The notes below the pieces were generated by a model that was not told the origin of the DNA, did no database searches, and saw nothing but the letters and a program-made list of their open reading frames with translations. Of a stretch of 64,000 nt of DNA, positions 40,719-50,094 are shown one piece after another; positions within the stretch are counted from its first letter, which is position 1; each line of letters opens with the position of its first letter. The position numbers and the translations under genes are program-made. Origin of the DNA: Micropruina sp. GTDB taxonomy: Bacteria; Actinomycetota; Actinomycetes; Propionibacteriales; Propionibacteriaceae. The DNA lies in assembly GCA_016716635.1 (NCBI GenBank), contig JADJVZ010000011.1, positions 558,001-622,000 of the forward strand, given 5' to 3'.

Positions 40719-42380
40719 GTGGGACACGCGACAAACACCAAGCACATCTTTGTGACAGGGGGAGTTGTCTCCTCACTCGGCAAGGGACTAACTGCCTCCA
40801 GCCTCGGAAGCCTTCTGGTAGCCCGAGGGCTCCGGGTCACGATGCAGAAACTGGATCCGTACCTCAACGTAGATCCCGGCACCATGAACCCCTTCCAGCA
40901 CGGCGAGGTCTTCGTGACCGAAGACGGCGCGGAGACCGATCTCGACATCGGGCACTACGAACGTTTCCTCGATACCGACCTGTCGGGGGAGGCCAACGTC
41001 ACCACCGGCAAGGTCTACTCCAACGTCATCGCCAAGGAGCGTAAGGGGGAGTTCCTGGGCGACACCGTCCAGGTGATTCCGCACATCACCAACGAGATCA
41101 AAGAGGAGATGCTCGCCATGGGCGGGCCCAAGATCGACGTGGTCATCCACGAGATCGGCGGCACCGTCGGCGACATCGAGTCGCTGCCGTTCCTGGAGGC
41201 GGCCCGCCAGGTGCGCCGCGAGGTCGGCCGGGAGAACGTGTTCTTCCTGCACGTCTCGCTCGTGCCCTACATCGGCCCCTCCGCCGAGCTCAAGACCAAG
41301 CCGACGCAGCACAGCGTCGCGGCCCTGCGTCAGGTCGGTATCCAGCCGGACGCGATCGTGTGCCGCGCGTCCGTGCCCGTCCCGCCGGGGATCAAGCGCA
41401 AGATCGCGCTGTTCTGCGACGTGGACGAAGAGGCCGTGATCAGTTGCCCGGACGCCCCCTCGATCTACGACATCCCGAAGGTGCTCTTCGACGAGGGGCT
41501 GGACGCCTACGTCGTCCGCCGTCTGGGCGTGAAGTTCCGGGACGTCGACTGGCGTCGTTGGGGCTCGCTGCTGGAGCGCGTTCACAACCCCAAGGAGAGC
41601 GTCACCATCGCGCTCGTGGGCAAGTACATCGACCTTCCGGACGCCTACCTGTCCGTCTCCGAGGCGCTGCGCGCCGGGGCCTTCGCGAACTGGGCGAAGG
41701 TCAACATCAAGTGGGTGGCGTCCGACACGTGCGAGACGCACGACGGCGCGGCCCTCGAACTGGGGGATTGCGACGGCATCGTGATTCCGGGCGGGTTCGG
41801 CATCCGTGGCGTCGAGGGCAAGCTGGGGGCGTTGAAGTACGCCCGCGAGAACCAGATCCCGACCTTGGGGCTGTGCCTTGGCCTCCAGTGCATGGTCATC
41901 GAGGTGGCGCGCGATCTCGCGGGCCTGGCCGATGCGGCCTCGACAGAGTTCGACCCGGAGACGACCGCTCCGGTCATCGCCACCATGGACGCGCAACGGC
42001 ACATCGTGCTCGGTGAGGGCGACATGGGTGGCACCATGCGCCTGGGCTCCTACAAAGCCAAGCTCAAGAAGGGATCGGTCGTGGCCGAGCTTTACGGCTC
42101 GACCGACGTCACCGAGCGCCACCGCCACCGCTACGAGGTCAACAACGACTACCGCGACCAGCTCGCCGCCGTCGGGCTGCAGGTGTCGGGCGCCTCCCCG
42201 GACGGCAAGTTGGTCGAGTTCGTGGAGCTCGACCGCACCCTGCACCCGTTCTTTGTCGCCACCCAAGCGCACCCGGAGCTCAAGTCGCGTCCGACGAAGG
42301 CCCACCCGCTGTTCGCCGGGCTCATCGCGGCGGCGCTGAAGCGCAAGCTCTCGGCCCGCCTCCCGGTGGACGAGGGCTGA
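40719..42380 (+). CDS. pyrG: CTP synthase
   Basis: 553 residues. The N-terminal synthetase domain has FVTGGVVSSLGKGLTA (ATP loop), DPYLNVDPGTMNPFQHGEV and HEIGGTVGDIES. The C-terminal glutamine amidotransferase domain has GLCLGLQC with the nucleophile Cys, and HPEL with the catalytic His. It converts UTP to CTP. GTG 40719 is 8 nt after TAGGTT (40705-40710). Stop is one base before the next start. Confidence 0.97.
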   Translation: MGHATNTKHIFVTGGVVSSLGKGLTASSLGSLLVARGLRVTMQKLDPYLNVDPGTMNPFQHGEVFVTEDGAETDLDIGHYERFLDTDLSGEANVTTGKVYSNVIAKERKGEFLGDTVQVIPHITNEIKEEMLAMGGPKIDVVIHEIGGTVGDIESLPFLEAARQVRREVGRENVFFLHVSLVPYIGPSAELKTKPTQHSVAALRQVGIQPDAIVCRASVPVPPGIKRKIALFCDVDEEAVISCPDAPSIYDIPKVLFDEGLDAYVVRRLGVKFRDVDWRRWGSLLERVHNPKESVTIALVGKYIDLPDAYLSVSEALRAGAFANWAKVNIKWVASDTCETHDGAALELGDCDGIVIPGGFGIRGVEGKLGALKYARENQIPTLGLCLGLQCMVIEVARDLAGLADAASTEFDPETTAPVIATMDAQRHIVLGEGDMGGTMRLGSYKAKLKKGSVVAELYGSTDVTERHRHRYEVNNDYRDQLAAVGLQVSGASPDGKLVEFVELDRTLHPFFVATQAHPELKSRPTKAHPLFAGLIAAALKRKLSARLPVDEG

Positions 42381-42381
42381 G

Positions 42382-43053
42382 ATGCGTGACCTGCGGGTGA
42401 TCCCGGCCGACGAACTGGGCGACTCACCCGAGGCGTGGCCGATCGTCGAGCGGGTCTCCCTGGGCAAGGGCGCCATCGCTGAGTTCGTGGGGGACACGAT
42501 CCTTACCCCGGACGGGCAGCCCATCAAGCGGCAGTATCTGCTGCACCACGGCGCCACGGCCACCTTGGCGATCGATGAGCAGGATCGGGTCGTGATCGTC
42601 CGGCAGTACCGGCACCCGGTGGGCTTCGTGATGACCGAGATCCCCGCGGGCCTGCTCGACCTGGCCGGCGAAAGCTGGCTCTCGGGTGCGCAGCGCGAAC
42701 TCGCCGAGGAGGCCGGCCTGGCCGCCTCCGAGTGGCGGGTGCTGGTCGACTACATGGCGACACCGGGCAGCTGCGAGGAGTCGTGCCGGGTCTTCCTGGC
42801 CCGCGGCCTCACGTCTGTGCCGCGTCCCGAGGGGTTCGAGCTGGAAGGCGAAGAGGCCCACATGGAGGTCGCCCTGGTCGCGTTCGACGACATGGTCGAG
42901 GCGGCGTTCGCTGGACGCTTGTCGTCGCCCACGCTGCTCATGGGGGTGCTGGCGCTGGACGCCGCCCGCCGGGGCGGACGCCTGGACGATCTCCGGACGC
43001 CCGACGCGCCCTGGCCGGCCCGGGCGCAACGGGCAACTGAACGCCGGCCATGA
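42382..43053 (+). CDS. NUDIX hydrolase (ADP-ribose pyrophosphatase type)
   Basis: 223 residues with the Nudix box spanning GLLDLAGESWLSGAQRELAEEAGL in outline; the catalytic core REL-EE-GL is intact. VRQYRHPVG and a Pro at 16 residues after the box fit ADP-ribose pyrophosphatases. It starts right after pyrG and overlaps xerD by 4 nt. Confidence 0.92.
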   Translation: MRDLRVIPADELGDSPEAWPIVERVSLGKGAIAEFVGDTILTPDGQPIKRQYLLHHGATATLAIDEQDRVVIVRQYRHPVGFVMTEIPAGLLDLAGESWLSGAQRELAEEAGLAASEWRVLVDYMATPGSCEESCRVFLARGLTSVPRPEGFELEGEEAHMEVALVAFDDMVEAAFAGRLSSPTLLMGVLALDAARRGGRLDDLRTPDAPWPARAQRATERRP

Positions 43054-43967
43054 CTCCGCTGGACGCCCTCGTCCGCAGCTACCTGGCCCACCTCACCGTC
43101 GAACGCGGTGCCTCCCCGAACACCATCGCGGGCTATCGGCGCGACCTCGCGAAGTACGCAATGTTCCTGGCCGATCAAGGCATTACCGACCTGGCCGGGG
43201 TCAGCGAGGCCGAGGTGGCCGGCTTCAGCGCCTCGCTGACCGCCGCTGGATTGGCGGCGACCTCCGTGGCCCGTTCGGTGGTGGCGGTGCGCTCCCTACA
43301 TCGCTTCGCCGCCAGCGAGGGGGTGGTGGCCAGCGATGCCGCCCTGGACGTGCGTCCGCCGCGACCCGGACGCCGGCTGCCGAAAGCGCTCGCCATCGAT
43401 CAGGTGCAGGCCCTGCTGGAGGCTCCCGACACCACCCAACCCACCGGGCTGCGCGACGCGGCGTTGCTCGAACTGCTCTACGGGACCGGCGCCCGCATCG
43501 GCGAGGCCGTCGATCTCGACGTCGACGATGTGGCGGGGGCGTTGGAGGATCCGGATCTGGGGCTGCGGCTGCTCGGCAAGGGGCGCAAGGAGCGGATCGT
43601 CCCGCTCGGGTCCTACGCGCGCGCCGCGCTGGAGGCCTGGCTGGTGCGCGGACGTCCCACCCTAAGCGTCAAGGCGGCCCGTCCGGGTCCCGCGCTGTTC
43701 CTCAACGCCCGCGGGCAGCGGCTGTCGCGGCAGAGCGCGTGGACGATCGTCCACGATGCCGCCGTCGCTGCGAACATCCCCGCCGAGGTGTCGCCGCACA
43801 CGCTGCGGCACAGCTTCGCGACCCATCTGCTGGACGGCGGGGCGGACGTCCGCGTGGTGCAGGAACTGCTGGGCCACGCCTCAGTGACCACGACCCAGAT
43901 CTACACGTTGGTGACCCTCGACCACCTGCGCGAGGTATACCTCACCAGCCACCCGCGGGCGCGCTAG
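43050..43967 (+). CDS. xerD: Tyrosine recombinase XerD
   Basis: 305 residues. An N-terminal SAM-like domain (about 1-90) is followed by the catalytic domain with all active residues: Arg in TGARIGEA, Lys in GKGRKERIVPLG, H-x2-R in SPHTLRHSFATHLLDGG, His in LLGHASVTTTQ and the nucleophile Tyr in IYTLVT. It resolves chromosome dimers at dif with XerC. Located before parA-scpAB, as in other actinobacteria. Confidence 0.94.
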   Translation: MTPLDALVRSYLAHLTVERGASPNTIAGYRRDLAKYAMFLADQGITDLAGVSEAEVAGFSASLTAAGLAATSVARSVVAVRSLHRFAASEGVVASDAALDVRPPRPGRRLPKALAIDQVQALLEAPDTTQPTGLRDAALLELLYGTGARIGEAVDLDVDDVAGALEDPDLGLRLLGKGRKERIVPLGSYARAALEAWLVRGRPTLSVKAARPGPALFLNARGQRLSRQSAWTIVHDAAVAANIPAEVSPHTLRHSFATHLLDGGADVRVVQELLGHASVTTTQIYTLVTLDHLREVYLTSHPRAR

Positions 43968-44124
43968 ACGTGAGGTCTTGAGGTGGCGTTGAGGGTCGCC
44001 GACACGTCCGGACCGGTCCCTGCGTGATGTCACTTTGTCGTCTTTTCGTGGGGTAATCTCATCGCGAGAACGGCAACCCATCCGCGCGAGCGGCGCTTCC
44101 CCGGGATGCCAGGGAAAGGAAACC

Positions 44125-45045
44125 GTGACCTCAAACGATCCTGCGCTGTTCGAATCAGAGGCCTCCGTGGTCGAACCGGAAACCTCCGTGGCGGTCGGTG
44201 AGATCGGCCCGACGGGCCGCCCGCTGCCGAACCTGCCCGAGCCCACCGTGCCCGACCCCGCGAGGGCGATGCGCGCGCTGATCATCGCGATGTGCAACCA
44301 GAAGGGGGGCGTCGGCAAGACCACGACCACCATCAACCTAGGCGCCGCGCTGGCCGAGACCGGCCGCAAGGTGCTGCTCGTGGACTTCGATCCGCAGGGT
44401 TCGCTGTCGGTCGGGCTGGGCGTCAATCCGCACCTGTTGGAGACCTCGATCTACAACCTGCTGCTCATGAAGGGCACGGACATCCACGAGGTCATCCGTC
44501 CCACCAACGTGGCGGGGCTGGACCTGCTGCCCGCCAACATCGACCTGTCGGCAGCCGAGGTGCAGCTGGTCTCCGAGGTGGCCCGCGAGCAGACGCTCAC
44601 GCGGGTGTTGGCGAAAGTCCGGGGCGAGTACGACATCATCCTGATCGACTGCGCGCCGTCGCTCGGCCTGCTCACCATCAACGCGCTGACGGCCGCCGAC
44701 AAGGTGATGATGCCCCTGGAGTGCGAGTTCTTCGCGCTGCGCGGCATCGCCCTCCTGACCGACACGATCACCAAGGTGCAGGACCGACTCAACCCCGACC
44801 TGCAGGTGCTCGGCATCGTCGGCACCATGTACGACGCCCGCACGCTGCACTCCCGCGAGGTGCTGGAGCGCGTCACCGAGGCCTTCGGCGACGAGGTCTT
44901 CCACACGGTGATCCGGCGGACGATCAAGTTCCCCGAGACCACGGTCGCGGGCGAGCCCATCACCACGTATGCCACCAACTCACCGGGCGCCGCCCAGTAC
45001 CGGATGCTCGCCAAGGAGGTGCTCGCCAAATGTCCCGGCGCGTAG
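44125..45045 (+). CDS. parA: ParA-family partition ATPase
   Basis: 306 residues. After about 50 residues of linker comes the deviant Walker A KGGVGKTTTT, VDFDPQGSLS, and IDCAPSLGLLT. This is the ParA/Soj-like gene found next to scpAB in actinobacteria, distinct from the oriC-linked parAB pair. GTG 44125 has AAAGGA 4 nt upstream. Its 3' end overlaps the next gene by 16 nt. Confidence 0.9.
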   Translation: MTSNDPALFESEASVVEPETSVAVGEIGPTGRPLPNLPEPTVPDPARAMRALIIAMCNQKGGVGKTTTTINLGAALAETGRKVLLVDFDPQGSLSVGLGVNPHLLETSIYNLLLMKGTDIHEVIRPTNVAGLDLLPANIDLSAAEVQLVSEVAREQTLTRVLAKVRGEYDIILIDCAPSLGLLTINALTAADKVMMPLECEFFALRGIALLTDTITKVQDRLNPDLQVLGIVGTMYDARTLHSREVLERVTEAFGDEVFHTVIRRTIKFPETTVAGEPITTYATNSPGAAQYRMLAKEVLAKCPGA

Positions 45046-45353
45046 GCCTTCCCGGCGCGTCGGAACTCTTCCGCGCCACCAGCCCTGAGCCGCAGCCCGC
45101 TGCGGTAGCCGAGGTCGTCGACGATGCCGCCCCGACGGTCACCGGACGCATCAAGCACGAGGAGAAGATCACGGTCTACGTCTCCTCCGACGAGCTCATC
45201 GCGTTGGAGCAGTCGCGGCTGACCCTGCGGGCGCGCCACGGTGTGGCCGTGGACCGGGGACGGATCGTCCGCGCGGCCATCGCGACCGCCATGGCCGATC
45301 TCGAGGAGCACGGCGCAGACGCCGAGTTCATCAAGAGGCTGACAGGCGCGTGA
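45030..45353 (+). CDS. Small protein with ribbon-helix-helix-like C-terminus
   Basis: 107 residues. The first 45 are low-complexity. Residues about 46-95 read as strand (KITVYVSS), helix (DELIALEQSRLTLR), turn, helix (DRGRIVRAAIATAMADLEEHG), the order of ribbon-helix-helix DNA-binding proteins. It lies between parA and scpA, overlapping both, and has AGGAGG 11 nt before ATG 45030. A ParA partner is plausible but inferred. Confidence 0.75.
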   Translation: MSRRVGLPGASELFRATSPEPQPAAVAEVVDDAAPTVTGRIKHEEKITVYVSSDELIALEQSRLTLRARHGVAVDRGRIVRAAIATAMADLEEHGADAEFIKRLTGA

Positions 45354-46183
45354 GCATCGGCCAGGGGCCTGCGTTCAATCTCCGGCTCAGCAACTTTGAG
45401 GGCCCCTTCGACCTGCTGCTGCAGCTCATCAGCCGCCACCGGATGGACATCACCGAGGTCGCGTTGTCGACGGTGACCGACGAGTTCATCGCACACATCC
45501 GGGCGGCGACGGCCGAATCGGGCCCCGGGCGCTGGGATCTGGATCAGACCAGCCAGTTCATCGTGGTGGCGGCGACCCTGCTCGACCTCAAGGCGGCCCG
45601 GCTGCTGCCGCACGGTGAGGTGGAGGATCCCGAAGACCTGGCGCTGCTGGAGGCCCGCGACCTGCTGTTCGCCCGGCTATTGCAGTACCGCGCCTTCAAG
45701 CAGGTCTCCGCGTGGATCGCCACGCGGCTGGCCGACGAGGCGCATCGCTTCCCGCGGCCCGGCGGGCTGGAGCCGCAGTTCGCCTCGCTGCTGCCGGAGG
45801 TGGTGATCCCCATCACGGTGGACGATCTGCCGTGGCTGGCCGCCCGCGCGATGGCCCCCCGCGAGCAGGAGGAGGTGTCGCTCACCCACCTACATGGCTC
45901 GCGGGTAAGCGTCCGCGATCAGGCGGACGTCATTGTGGAGCGCCTGCGTGCGGCCAAGACCCTCACCTTCCGTGCCCTCGTCGCTGACGCCGACGACCGC
46001 CTGGTCGTGGTGGCGCGCTTCCTGGCACTGCTGGAGTTGTTCCGCGAAGCGGCCGTGGCCTTCGAGCAACTCACCCCGCTGGGCGAGCTCACCATCCGCT
46101 GGATGGGATCCGATACCGGCAGTTTCCAAATCTCCGACGAATTCGACGCGACTGCGTCCGACCCCGAAGGGACGTCCGCATGA
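45350..46183 (+). CDS. scpA: Segregation and condensation protein ScpA
   Basis: 277 residues, kleisin of the SMC-ScpAB complex. FNLRLSNFEGPFDLLLQLI opening in outline (key FEGPFDLLL), HRMDITEVAL and the C-terminal winged helix with FLALLELFREAAVAFEQ. Start GTG overlaps the upstream stop by 4 nt and its own stop overlaps scpB. Confidence 0.95.
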   Translation: MSIGQGPAFNLRLSNFEGPFDLLLQLISRHRMDITEVALSTVTDEFIAHIRAATAESGPGRWDLDQTSQFIVVAATLLDLKAARLLPHGEVEDPEDLALLEARDLLFARLLQYRAFKQVSAWIATRLADEAHRFPRPGGLEPQFASLLPEVVIPITVDDLPWLAARAMAPREQEEVSLTHLHGSRVSVRDQADVIVERLRAAKTLTFRALVADADDRLVVVARFLALLELFREAAVAFEQLTPLGELTIRWMGSDTGSFQISDEFDATASDPEGTSA

Positions 46184-46842
46184 GCGACGAACCCACCACG
46201 ACGGCCATCGTTCATCCGACCATCGCGGACCTGACCGGGCCGTTGGAGGCGCTGCTGTTGATGGCGACCGAGCCGATGGCGTCCCTGGAGCTGGCCGAGG
46301 CGCTCGACGTTCCGGTACCGCTGGTCGAGGAGGCGCTCCACGAGCTCGTCCGGTTCTACTCGGCGACGAAGCGTGGCTTCGAGTTGCGGTTCGTGGCTGG
46401 GGGCTGGCGCTACTACACCCGTCCCGAGCACCACGACCTGATCGGACGCTGGGTGCTGGAAGGACAATCGGCGCGGCTGTCGCAGGCAGCCCTGGAAACC
46501 CTGGCGGTCGTGGCCTACATGCAGCCGCTGTCGCGCAGCCGGGTCTCCAACATCCGTGGCGTGAATGTTGATGGCGTGATGCGCACCCTGCAAACCCGCG
46601 AACTGATCGCCGAGGTAGGGCGCGACCCCGAGTCGGGCGCCACACTGTTCGCCACCACTCCGTACTTCCTGGAGCGGATGGGCTTAGAAGCGATCACGGA
46701 CCTGCCACCGCTCGCCCCGCACCTGCCCGAAGCCACCGCCCTGGAGGCCGAACTGGCGGAGTTGGTCACGCCTGAGGCGCTACCCTCTCACGGTGAGGTT
46801 GCCCCGTCGGCGACCCCTGATAGCGAGGGCACCGATGAGTGA
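46180..46842 (+). CDS. scpB: Segregation and condensation protein ScpB
   Basis: 220 residues with two winged-helix domains. LEALLLMATEPMASLELAEAL, WRYYTRPEH, LSQAALETLAVVAYMQPLSR and RGVNVDGVM are family features. It dimerises on ScpA to regulate SMC. ATGA overlap with scpA; 8-nt overlap with the pseudouridine synthase gene. Confidence 0.95.
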   Translation: MSDEPTTTAIVHPTIADLTGPLEALLLMATEPMASLELAEALDVPVPLVEEALHELVRFYSATKRGFELRFVAGGWRYYTRPEHHDLIGRWVLEGQSARLSQAALETLAVVAYMQPLSRSRVSNIRGVNVDGVMRTLQTRELIAEVGRDPESGATLFATTPYFLERMGLEAITDLPPLAPHLPEATALEAELAELVTPEALPSHGEVAPSATPDSEGTDE

Positions 46843-47596
46843 CGAAGTCGAAGGCACCACCGAAGAGGTCGAGGGCATCCGCCTGCAGAAGGTGCTCTCC
46901 GCGGCCGGAATCGCCTCCCGTCGCAACGCCGAGATCATGATCGATGAGGGTCGGGTCGAGGTGAACGGCAAGATCGTCATGGAGCAGGGTCGCCGCGTCG
47001 ATCCCGAAAGGGACGTGATCCGCGTCGATGGGTCCCGCATCCCGGCCGCTCGCCGCCACGTCTACCTCGTCCTGAACAAGCCACGTGGGGTCGTGTCGAC
47101 CATGGACGATCCCGAGGGTCGCCCCACGATCCGCGACTACCTGCGGCGGCGCGAGAGCCTCGGGTTGTTCCACGTCGGACGCCTCGACACCGACACCGAG
47201 GGGTTGCTGCTGCTCACCAACGACGGCGAGTTCGCGAACCGGATGACGCACCCCTCCTACGAGGTGCCCAAGAGCTACCTGGCCGAGGTGGCCGGTGATC
47301 TCGACAACAACGAGCTCAAGTGGCTGACCCGGGGGGTGCGCCTCGAAGACGGCGTCGTGCGTCCGGACAAGGTCAAACTGATCCAGCGCGGCGGCGACAA
47401 GACACTGCTGACGGTCATCATCCACGAGGGCCGAAACCGCATCGTCCGGCGGATGTTCGACGCCATCGGGCATCCGGTCCGCCGGCTCTCGCGGACGTCC
47501 ATCGGCCCCGTCCGGGTCGGAACGCTCGCCGTGGGAGAGATCCGCGAGTTGTCCCGCGACGAGCTCGGCACCCTGCTGGACATGGTGAAGATGTGA
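46835..47596 (+). CDS. rluB: Large-subunit pseudouridine synthase (RluB/RsuA family)
   Basis: 253 residues. The S4 domain (about 12-65, LQKVLSAAGIASRRNAE) is followed by the RsuA-type catalytic domain with the Asp in GRLDTDTEGLLLLTND. It likely converts U2605-equivalent in 23S rRNA. ATG 46835 overlaps scpB. scpA-scpB-rluB is a conserved block. Confidence 0.93.
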   Translation: MSDEVEGTTEEVEGIRLQKVLSAAGIASRRNAEIMIDEGRVEVNGKIVMEQGRRVDPERDVIRVDGSRIPAARRHVYLVLNKPRGVVSTMDDPEGRPTIRDYLRRRESLGLFHVGRLDTDTEGLLLLTNDGEFANRMTHPSYEVPKSYLAEVAGDLDNNELKWLTRGVRLEDGVVRPDKVKLIQRGGDKTLLTVIIHEGRNRIVRRMFDAIGHPVRRLSRTSIGPVRVGTLAVGEIRELSRDELGTLLDMVKM

Positions 47597-47597
47597 C

Positions 47598-49004
47598 ATG
47601 CGGGTCTTCGGTGGGGAGACCGAGTACGGGCTGACCGCCCGCACCCGCTTGGCCGACGGTCGCTGGCGGAGGATGGCCTGCGACGATGCCGCCCAGACAC
47701 TGTTCGCCTCGGTGGCCTCCGAACACGCCACCACCAACGTCTTCCTCCCCAACGGCGGACGCCTCTACCTCGACGTCGGTTCGCATCCGGAGTATGCGAC
47801 CGCCGAGGCCGCCGATCTGCTCACGCTGCTCACCCACGAGCGAGCCGGGGACGACCTGGTGGCCGGGCTCGCCGCGCGAGCGGTGGCCGAAGCCGAGGGT
47901 GACCTGGACGTCCGCCTGTTCAAGAACAACGCCGACACCCACGGCAACACCTATGGCAGCCACGAGAACTACCAGGTGTCCCGCGACCTTGATTACGCGC
48001 TGCTCACCGAGGCGATGGTGCCGTTCCTTGTCACGCGGCAGATCATCTGCGGTGCCGGGGCGTTGCGGTCAGGGCGGTTCGTGCTGGGGCAACGGTCGGC
48101 CTTCCTGCGCGACCTGGTCTCGCCCGACACCACGAAGTCCCGGCCGCTCATCAATACCAGGGACGAACCGTTGGCCGATCCCGGTCGCTGGCGGCGGCTG
48201 CACGTCATCGCGGGCGATTCCAACCTCGGGGAGGCCACGATCGCGCTGAAGTGGGGGGCGACGTTGGCGGTGCTGGAGGCCTGCGAGGCGGCCCTGCGCG
48301 AGGGTCAGGTGCCCTTCGCCGAGCTGGCCCTCGCCGATCCGTCCGCTGTGGTCCTGGCGGCCTCGGAGAATCCGCTGGCGGTGTTGACCCGCCGCGATGG
48401 CACCACTATCTCGGCGCTGGACGTCCAACGGGGGTTCCTGGCAGCGGTCTCGGACGATGGCACCCCGGAGCGGGCGTGGGTGCTGCGAACCTGGACGCGC
48501 GTCCTAGACGCCGTCGCCGACGACCGGGCAGACGATGTCGCCGATCTCGTCGATTGGGCGGCGAAGCGCGCGCTCTTGCGGCGTTTCCGCGAACGCCACG
48601 GCGTGGCGCCCAATGACCCGAAACTGGCGGCGATCGACCTGGCCTGCCACGAGCTGGGGGAGCGGGACGGTCGTCCGGCGGGGCTGCTGCGGCTCATGGA
48701 GGCCCGCGGCGAGCGCGTGCGGCTCACCAATCCGAAGGACGTCCAGCGCGCCCAGCAAGAACCGCCTCCGGGTACCCGCGCCCACGTCCGGGGCGCCTTG
48801 GTGGCCGCGATCCGGGCCCACGGGCGCGACGCTGTGGTCGATTGGCAGAGCGTCACCGTCCGTGATTTCGCGACGGGGGAGGTGACCGTGGCCCTCCCGG
48901 ATCCGCTGGTGGTGGCCGACGCAGCAGCGGAGGCGTTGATCCGGCGGATCTCACAGGAACCACGCGTTCCGGCGGTGCGAAGGTTCCAGTTGCCGAACCG
49001 GTAG
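47598..49004 (+). CDS. pafA: Pup--protein ligase PafA
   Basis: 468 residues. GGETEYG near 5-11 and LYLDVGSHPEYATAE (Asp59 the catalytic base) mark PafA; the related depupylase Dop has a different segment (DHAHPEYS) there. FKNNADTHGNTYGSHENY and LVTRQIICGAG are also typical. PafA forms the isopeptide bond between Pup and target Lys. One base separates it from rluB. No pup, dop, mpa or proteasome genes are next to it here. Confidence 0.93.
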   Translation: MRVFGGETEYGLTARTRLADGRWRRMACDDAAQTLFASVASEHATTNVFLPNGGRLYLDVGSHPEYATAEAADLLTLLTHERAGDDLVAGLAARAVAEAEGDLDVRLFKNNADTHGNTYGSHENYQVSRDLDYALLTEAMVPFLVTRQIICGAGALRSGRFVLGQRSAFLRDLVSPDTTKSRPLINTRDEPLADPGRWRRLHVIAGDSNLGEATIALKWGATLAVLEACEAALREGQVPFAELALADPSAVVLAASENPLAVLTRRDGTTISALDVQRGFLAAVSDDGTPERAWVLRTWTRVLDAVADDRADDVADLVDWAAKRALLRRFRERHGVAPNDPKLAAIDLACHELGERDGRPAGLLRLMEARGERVRLTNPKDVQRAQQEPPPGTRAHVRGALVAAIRAHGRDAVVDWQSVTVRDFATGEVTVALPDPLVVADAAAEALIRRISQEPRVPAVRRFQLPNR

Positions 49005-49013
49005 GCTACGCGG

Positions 49014-50027
49014 GTGGCTTTTCGTAGTGCTCGCCCTGTGGGGATCGCCGTTGTCGCGGCGCTGTTGTCGTTGACCTCGGCCTGCTCCGGTACCTCGGGG
49101 GCGACCCCAACTCCGTCCGCGAGCGTCTCGGCGTCGCCGAGTGTGAGTGCAACGCCAAGCCCGTCCGAAACCATCACGCCCGCCCCGGTGGTCAACAACC
49201 TGGACGGCATCAAAGTGGCGGGCACGTTCAACACGGACGCGACGGTGACGATCACGAGCCCGATGGCGATCGATCAGACACGCTCCACGGTTCTCACCGC
49301 GGGCACGGGTGCCGCCGTCAGCGATACCGCGATCGTCAAGGTGCAATACACCGGCGTCAATGGACGCACGATGCAGGTCTTCGATTCTTCCTTCGGCAAG
49401 TCGGGCGCCATCGAGCTCAGCTTGGCCGGAGGTGTGGTGGCTGGCTTCACCAAGGGCCTGGCCGGAAAGAACATCGGCGACCGCGTGCTCATCGCGATGC
49501 CGGGTGCCGATGGCTACGACTCTGCCCAGACGCTCCCAACCGGGATCGCCAAGGGCGACACGCTCGTCTTCGTCGTCGACATCATTGACGCTCAGCTGTC
49601 GGGCCCGTCTGGTACCCCGGTCGCCATTCCTGCTGGCCTGCCGCAGGTCACGGACGTCAACGGCAAGCCGTCGATCACGATTCCTGCAGGCGCTACACCG
49701 CCTACCACGTTGGTGAGCCAGGTGGTCATTCAAGGCTCCGGCGCCAAGGTGGCGGCAGCCAACTACGTGCTGACCCACTACGTCGGCTACTCCTGGAAAA
49801 CCGGCAAGGTCGTTGATGACCACTTCGCCGAGGTTGACATCGACAAGCTGGCCAACTCGATCGACGGCTTTAAGACGGGCCTGGTCGACAAGGCAGTCGG
49901 TTCCCGAGTCCTGCTGGTGATCCCGCCTGCGGACAGCTGGCCGAATGGCAACACGAACCCGGTGGTCGAGAAGGGCGACACGGTCGTCTACGTTGTCGAC
50001 TTGCTCTACACCAGCGCCGGCCAATAG
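49014..50027 (+). CDS. FKBP-type peptidyl-prolyl isomerase lipoprotein
   Basis: 337 residues. Signal peptide with lipobox LTSAC (Cys24), a Ser/Thr/Pro linker (25-60), then two FKBP-like domains (about 85-195 and 225-335). The first has VKVQYTGVNGRTMQVFDSS and GVVAGFTKGLAGKNIGDRV; the second is more degenerate (LTHYVGYSWKTGKVVDDHF). GTG 49014 is 6 nt after TAGGCT (49002-49007). A gene of this type follows pafA in many actinobacteria. Confidence 0.92.
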   Translation: MAFRSARPVGIAVVAALLSLTSACSGTSGATPTPSASVSASPSVSATPSPSETITPAPVVNNLDGIKVAGTFNTDATVTITSPMAIDQTRSTVLTAGTGAAVSDTAIVKVQYTGVNGRTMQVFDSSFGKSGAIELSLAGGVVAGFTKGLAGKNIGDRVLIAMPGADGYDSAQTLPTGIAKGDTLVFVVDIIDAQLSGPSGTPVAIPAGLPQVTDVNGKPSITIPAGATPPTTLVSQVVIQGSGAKVAAANYVLTHYVGYSWKTGKVVDDHFAEVDIDKLANSIDGFKTGLVDKAVGSRVLLVIPPADSWPNGNTNPVVEKGDTVVYVVDLLYTSAGQ

Positions 50028-50094
50028 GGCGTTACTCGTCCTTCGTGGGCTGATCACAAGCGCCTGGAGGCTGTAGCTTGCAGGAGGTGCCGGC

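Noticed and set aside
47598..49004. Dop (depupylase) instead of PafA
   Set aside because: The catalytic segment reads LDVGSHPEYAT as in PafA, not DHAHPEYS as in Dop.
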